Shown here: positions 59,142 to 64,000 of the stretch, in pieces | How positions within the stretch are numbered: position 1 is the first letter of the stretch | How the letters are laid out: each line of letters starts with the position of its first letter | Assembly: GCA_031835245.1 (NCBI GenBank) | Contig: JAVKOQ010000005.1 | Coordinates: forward strand, 124,001 to 188,000 | Length of the DNA stretch: 64,000 nucleotides | Source of the DNA: Balamuthia mandrillaris | Lineage: Eukaryota > Discosea > Longamoebia > Balamuthiidae | Direction of reading: 5' to 3' | Program-made: the position numbers and the translations under genes | The notes under the pieces: generated by a model | Databases searched by the model: none | Told to the model about the DNA's origin: nothing | Seen by the model: the letters and a program-made list of their open reading frames with translations, nothing else

Positions 59142-61266
59142 ATTCTTCCTTTAACATTTCTTAAACGAACTAATAGGAAGGAGCCGAAACAGTGATAAGA
59201 TGGCTTATAACTGAAGGTCTTCGAGTTCTAGCTTTGGTCAGCGAGTTACATGGTGGCGTCCTCACGAAGACTGCGAAAACGGAACAACGGATTCTCGCTT
59301 TGTGCATAAGACTAATCAACATTCGATCTTTGCAACCTATCATCTTTCGATGTTTGGCCTCTTTCCGATACAATGGTTCTCTTTCCTTATTACTTTTTTG
59401 AATTCTCTCTTCTCTGCCTTCCCTCTTCTCCAATTTCGCTTCCTCTGAATGTCATTGTTCTTGTGACATATTTCAGACCCGCTTTGTGCAGTGTTGATAA
59501 AGGAGGAAAGTTTAATGTTTGGAACAATGGAACTCATCAAGCAAAACGAGCCCGAAGTGGAAATGCAATACCCTCTTACATGCATCATCTATTTTCTAAA
59601 GTCAGAAAATGGTATGTTTATGCTCTCTCTCTTTGTGTGGAAGCAGGTGGATGACGTTCCAACACTTGTAGGAAAATATATGGAAGATGCTCTCCAAAGT
59701 AACATCTTGGAGATTCTGTTCAACATTGTAGAACAAGATTGCGCACCTCCTGTACGGCTGCGTGCATTGGAAGCCATCGGTCACATACTTCAAAGATGTA
59801 AGTTTGGGATTATTTTCTTCTCTTTCTCTATTATCCTTTTCCTTTCATTCTTTTTTTACCTTTCCTTTATTTAAAAAAACTATCTCCATGTTGTTTCTCG
59901 CCGCCATATGTTGCATTACATAGCACCGGAACACAAAGAACTCATTCTAAAACGTCCAAACATGTTTCAGCTTCTCATCAAAGCTGCTGGAGAGGGAGAA
60001 GTCATCCTTCATCATGTCACTGACATTCAAAGTCTTTCTTTGGTATTTCTTTCTTTCTGTTCGTTTGTTTCTTTCGTATTCTTTAAAAAACGTATTTACT
60101 CATCATTCAAAAACTTCAAAAAAAAAAACAGCAACCAGAGCACATTTTCGCAAACGGAGCAGACGGAGATGTCTATCGATCAACATGGAACGAGATGGAA
60201 GTGGCCGTCAAGTTGTTCAAGCATCAGGACCAAACCCCAGAAGAATTGCTCTACTTCCGGAGAGAAATATCAATCATGAGGTTTCTTCTTTTCCTTCGTT
60301 TTCCTTCTCGTTTTGTTCTCCTTTCTTCTGTCTTCTGTATTCTTTCTGGTTTCTTCCTTGGATATAAAATGCTCATAATCCTACCAGTGTTTTGCAGCAT
60401 CCAAACCTAGTCACGGTGATCGGAGCAAGTACAGAGAGTCCCTATTTCGGGTTCATCACCCCTTATTATCACGACGGCAATCTTCACGCTCTTATTCATG
60501 GTGATAAAGAGCATAAACCGGTCTCGCTCGACTTCAAACAGAAAGTTAAGTTGGCGATTGGATTCGCTGAAGGGATGGAGTATCTTCATTCCTTCAACGT
60601 TATCCATAGAGACCTGAAACCAGCCAACGTTTTGGTATTTGCTTTTCTTTCTTTTTTTTTTATTCCGCCTTTGCTTTCTTGTTTATCTGAAATATTACGA
60701 ACTTGTGCATCAGGTCTCCAAAACATCAGATGGTGAGAAGTCCCTTTCTGTGTGCGATTTCGGATTGGCTCGCGTTGTTGAACAGAGCATGACAAAAGCC
60801 ACTATTGGCACACCTGGTACCATCTTTCTTCCATTTTTTCGCTCTGCTTCTCTCGTTTTTCTTCTCTATTCTTTTCTTCTCGTTTTCTCGTCGTTCTCGT
60901 TCTCTGCTTCTCTGCTCTCTCTTCTTCTCTTTTCTGCACCTCCTATTCTGAACAACAACAAAACGACGAACAGCCTACATAGCACCTGAGATCTACACAG
61001 ACCGAAAGTACGGCTTTGCGTCAGATGTCTTTGCCTTTGCCATTATCTTGTGGGAAATGCTCTACGAGCAAACCCCTTTCGACGGCTGCACGTCGTGGCA
61101 CCTGAGCAGCGCCGTTTTGAGGGGAGAACGGCCACAAACCACCTCCGATGTGACCCCCGAAGCCATCAACGATCTCCTCTCTGAGTGTTGGGCTCCCGAT
61201 CCTTCTCTTCGACTCAGCTTCACTCAGATCGTTCAACGTTTGAGACAGATTGTTGAATTGCAGTGA
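57675..61266 (+). CDS. TKL-type protein kinase with long helical N-terminal region, predicted N-myristoylated
   Basis: Twelve exons, 57675-57834, 57918-58016, 58074-58187, 58319-58447, 58538-59091, 59177-59375, 59477-59797, 59924-60042, 60132-60280, 60388-60634, 60714-60816 and 60974-61266, give 828 aa. It begins MGNNTSG, a myristoylation consensus. Residues about 60-560 are helical, armadillo/HEAT-like (LLLKFANEENE, LRALEAIGHILQR), with a Lys/Glu-rich insertion at about 300-360. The kinase domain starts near 575: VAVKLF, ITPYYHDGNLHALIH, HRDLKPANV, CDFGLARV, TPAYIAPEIY, SDVFAFAIILWEML, ECWAPDPSLRLSF. The glycine loop is weak (ANGADGDVY). HRDLKPAN and the APEIY/FAFAIILWE style point to TKL-type Ser/Thr kinases. 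The 99-base second exon could be skipped in frame. Partners are unknown. Confidence 0.85.
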
Positions 61267-61504
61267 CACTCACCCAGTGTTATTTTTTTTATTATTTAAA
61301 ACGCATGTAATTAACAAAGAAGAAAGAAAAGAAAGGAACAAAATAGATTTAAAGTTAAAAATAAAAAAAATATAAAAATAAAAATAAAAAAGCGTTACAT
61401 ATGTGCACAAAAACTGGACATTTGGTGCACAAAAATTTCCATTGAGCACAAAACCTGCAATAATCGTGCAGCATTGGTGTTCCATGCATGAAAATTAAAA
61501 AAAG

Positions 61505-63113
61505 ATGAATGAAGAACGAAGAGGCGGAGAAGGCCACTCGGCGTTGTGGTGGGAGGCAGGGTGGCTGGGCCGGTTGTACATGCGCTTCGTGTCGTTCCTA
61601 CGGGCTTGGTTTTGGCCGTTGTGGAAATGGATTTTGCGGCTGCTCACCCGTCGCTGCGAGGTCGTTCGCATTTTGTCTTCTCGGAACGGATGGACCACAA
61701 AACAGAAAACGATTGCTTTTGGTTTGCTTTATCCTTTCTATTTTTTTTTTGTTCACTAACGGAATGGTGATGAAAAATAGACCTGTCGCTTCAACGTTCA
61801 AAACAACTTCGGGTAACCTTTATTTTTTTTTTTGTTATTTTTGTTATTTTTATACTTTTTTTATACTTTTTTTATTTTTAGAGTATTTTTTTTATTTTTT
61901 TTAACATATTTTAAAAGGAAGTTTATAATTCTCTTTGGGGCAATGAAGAGATGGACACCTCTCGCGTGTATGCTGCCCTTTGTCAATGCAAACGCATCGA
62001 CGCCGATACTGCTGCTCGTTTCAGGTTTTTCTTTCACCTTTTTTCTTTCTTCATTTATTTTCTTTTTTCTTTTTTCTTTTTTTTTATTCTTTTTCCTTTT
62101 TTCTTTTTTTTTCTTTTTTTTACTTTTTTTTTCATTTTCATTTTTTTTCTTTTTCCTTTTTTTTTCTTTTTCTTTTTTTTTTCATTTTCATTTTCTTTAT
62201 TCTTTTTCTTTTTTCTTTTTTGTTTTCTTTTTTTTTTCATTTTCTTTTTCTTTTTCATTATTTTTTCTTTTTTTCGTTTTTCGTTTTTCGTTTTCATTTT
62301 CTTCTTTTCTTTTTTCTTCTTTTTTCTGTTTTTTTTTTTTTCGTGTTATATTGACATAAGAACAAAACGCAAAAAAAAAGTCTTTTACCAGAGTTGGACA
62401 ACTCTCTCGCCTTGTTGGAGCAATTGAGAGCATTGATAGAGGAACTGCTGGGACTGAGCAACCAAAGCTACGACTCCTCCAACGAGGAGCATGAAGCGCT
62501 TCTCGAACGGCTGTGGCAAGGTCTCAAGCCCGGGGTCCATCGCAAGCATGGTAGGAAGAGCCCGGAATGGGGAGAGCTGGGCTTTCAAGGAACGGACCCT
62601 GCCACTGACTTTAGAGGCATGGGCATCCTTGGCCTCACAAACCTTGTGTAAGTATCTCTCTTCTCGCTTTCTTTCTTGTCTTGCCGTTCTCTCTAGCGTT
62701 CTCTCTATTTCTCATTCTTTCTTTTTGATAGATACTTTGCCGAAAACTATCCAGAAAAAGCAAGACTCACGTTAGCAGACTCAGTGAATCCAAACCACGA
62801 GTATCCTCTGGCTATTACCGGCATCAACCTCACCAAAATGCTTTTATCCTTCCTTCACAAAGACCTTACGCGTTCCGTTAGATCTTCCTCTTCCTCCGCG
62901 AAACTTTGCAACACTCTGTTGCATCAACACTTTCTGAGCAAAGGCTGCAGCTTGACAACCTTCAACGAGCTCTACAGCCACGTCCTCTTTACCTTTGGCC
63001 GCGTTTATGTCAGCAAGCGACCGGAGAACATTCTGCAGTTCCCTCGTATCCACGATGAATTCAAAGCAAACCTCGTTTTGAAGCTGGAAAGCGATGGCGT
63101 TCTGCATTTCTGA
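61505..63113 (+). CDS. ELMO-domain protein
   Basis: Five exons, 61505-61721, 61781-61812, 61918-62024, 62381-62647 and 62732-63113, give 334 aa. The second exon is only 32 bases. An N-terminal Trp/Arg-rich helix (WLGRLYMRFVSFLRAWFWPLWKW, about 18-45) may bind membrane. The ELMO domain lies at about 150-330: HEALLERLWQGL, WGELGFQGTDPATDFRGMGILGL, then YFAENYPEKA, YPLAITGINLTKML and FNELYSHVLFTF. The set matches ELMOD1-3 proteins, GTPase-activating proteins for Arl2 and Arf families (FRGxG with Arg), rather than DOCK-binding ELMO1, which is much longer. The intron 62025-62380 is filled with T-rich repeats. Confidence 0.88.
62040..62342 (+). repeat. T-rich (TTTTTC-type) low-complexity tract in the ELMO intron
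   Basis: About 300 bases of T runs broken by single C, A or G (units such as TTTTTCTTTTT and TTTTCATTTTC), forming nearly the whole 356-base intron. Confidence 0.9.
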
Positions 63114-63193
63114 GATATTGTATGTTTATTTACAATCTTTTTTTCCTTCTTTTCTTGCTTCTTCCTTCTTTCTTGTTCTTGTGCTGCTCTCTA

Positions 63194-63997
63194 TCATCGC
63201 ATGTTGAGCAACAAACAAAGCTCAACTAGTTTTGTACTTTCGAAAAAGTCCAGCATGACAACGTTCATTCGAAACTGATCCGCCCATTCCTCTTCGACCC
63301 ACTGCAGAACCAACGGGCTCACGTTGCTCGCCATCCTCTTCAAACTAGTATTCTTTCCCAGCACGTTGAAGATGCCTTTACATATGAATGAGACATCCGG
63401 GGTTAACACTCCCTGCAACACAAAGAAAGGCAACTCTCCTCCTTCTGCGTTGCTCCTTCTCTTCTCCTCACGCATAACCAGCTGTTGGTGTAGCTTTTGT
63501 TTGAGCTCTGGGAGATGCGTTGTGTTGGGCCAGGGAGAGGAGATGCCACTCCGTGGCCACAACCACCGATGCCGTTGCACAGAGGTTCGGTGATGATAAA
63601 ACACCAACACACGTTTCTCACTCTTCCACAACTCGTTCAACTTTAGTGCTTCTTCTTCTGCTCTATCCCTCTTCCTTCTGGCTGTGGTTGTGTGGCTGAG
63701 CCGAGGAATGAGCAGAGAGCCAAAGGTTTGTTGGATGAGGTCTTCGAGGAGCCGATGGGAGCTCTCGCTCATCGCGTAAAAGTGGTTCAGGTCCAGAAGG
63801 ACGACCTCCTTCTTGTTCTCTCGCAGGAAGCGAAGCACGGAGGAGAGCTCGTCTTGAATGTGGGCGCCGAACAACGCGTGACAGGTGAAGAGCTCTTTGG
63901 GGACAAATGTTCGTGAAGATGGTTTTTCCGTTTCTCCTTCGTCGCCCTCTTCGTCTTCCTCCTCCGCCTCTTTCTCGTCTTCTTCTTTCTTCCGCAA
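63194..63997 (-). CDS. PI-PLC X-domain-like protein, 3' part; gene runs off the right edge
   Basis: An open frame of 267 aa ends at 63194 and stays open to the window edge. HALFGAHIQDELSSVLRFLRENKKEVVLLDLNHFY matches the middle of the PLCXD-type X domain, where a helix and a strand follow the first catalytic His region; that His part would lie beyond 64000. Later VLVFYHH fits the next strand of the barrel. The C-terminus (ASNVSPLVLQWVEEEWADQFRMNVVMLDFFEST) also fits PLCXD proteins (NIVxxDFF). Acidic runs near the edge (EEEDEEGDEG) are probably an insertion. The first Met of this frame is unlikely to be the real start. Catalytic competence cannot be judged. Confidence 0.75.
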   Translation of the reverse strand: MRKKEEDEKEAEEEDEEGDEGETEKPSSRTFVPKELFTCHALFGAHIQDELSSVLRFLRENKKEVVLLDLNHFYAMSESSHRLLEDLIQQTFGSLLIPRLSHTTTARRKRDRAEEEALKLNELWKSEKRVLVFYHHRTSVQRHRWLWPRSGISSPWPNTTHLPELKQKLHQQLVMREEKRRSNAEGGELPFFVLQGVLTPDVSFICKGIFNVLGKNTSLKRMASNVSPLVLQWVEEEWADQFRMNVVMLDFFESTKLVELCLLLNMR

Positions 63998-64000
63998 AGT

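Overview
This is nuclear DNA of a intron-rich eukaryotic microbe, most likely an amoebozoan. The strongest evidence is a tail-less class I myosin with a Gly/Pro/Arg-rich loop-1 insertion and a C-terminal CaaX box, the hallmark of myosin K known from Dictyostelium. A cAMP-receptor-like GPCR, a SPINDLY-type glycosyltransferase and many 'GCPWD' ankyrin-like repeats fit the same group. A discosean such as Balamuthia or an Acanthamoeba relative is possible, but that is inference. No bacterial, viral or CRISPR features were seen.

The gene models below were spliced by hand. Exon ends were accepted only when GT-AG sites kept the reading frame and joined recognisable domains. Genes are dense and on both strands. 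Introns are short (about 55-150 bases), apart from some swollen by simple repeats. The repeats are CT- or TTC-rich on the transcribed (sense) strand. Many donors read GTACG rather than GTAAG.

Layout. 0-11 kb: a cut P-loop gene, a helicase/P-loop/methyltransferase fusion, a signal-anchored surface protein, and a DEAD-box helicase with a mitochondrial-looking leader. 11-26 kb: SPINDLY, the ESCRT-III subunit SNF7/CHMP4, the spliceosomal kinase PRP4, and myosin K. 26-35 kb: a MOB-filamin-BTB-BTB fusion, an Asp/Glu racemase, a membrane protein, and an F-box plus ankyrin-like gene beside a decayed relative. 35-45 kb: a prenylated SH3 protein, a second ankyrin-like pseudogene, a tetraspan protein, a YeeE/YedE-like transporter lacking its usual cysteines, a small hypothetical protein, a CUE-ATE1 arginyltransferase fusion and prefoldin subunit 1. 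45-49 kb: a repeat-rich, gene-poor stretch with one frameshifted repeat-protein gene. 49-64 kb: a hypothetical protein, a SNAP-25-like SNARE, an unusual RPA1, an AMPK-gamma-like CBS protein, a GPCR, a TKL-type kinase with a long helical N-terminus, an ELMO-domain protein and the 3' part of a PI-PLC-like gene.

The genes form no operon or single pathway. Shared themes are actin and membrane dynamics (myosin K, ELMO, SH3-CaaX, SNARE, SNF7), signalling (GPCR, kinases, MOB, CBS, PLC) and RNA or protein modification (PRP4, DEAD box, RRP8-like methyltransferase, SPY, ATE1). The most novel items are the domain fusions at 1066-4349, 25937-30466 and 41522-44538.
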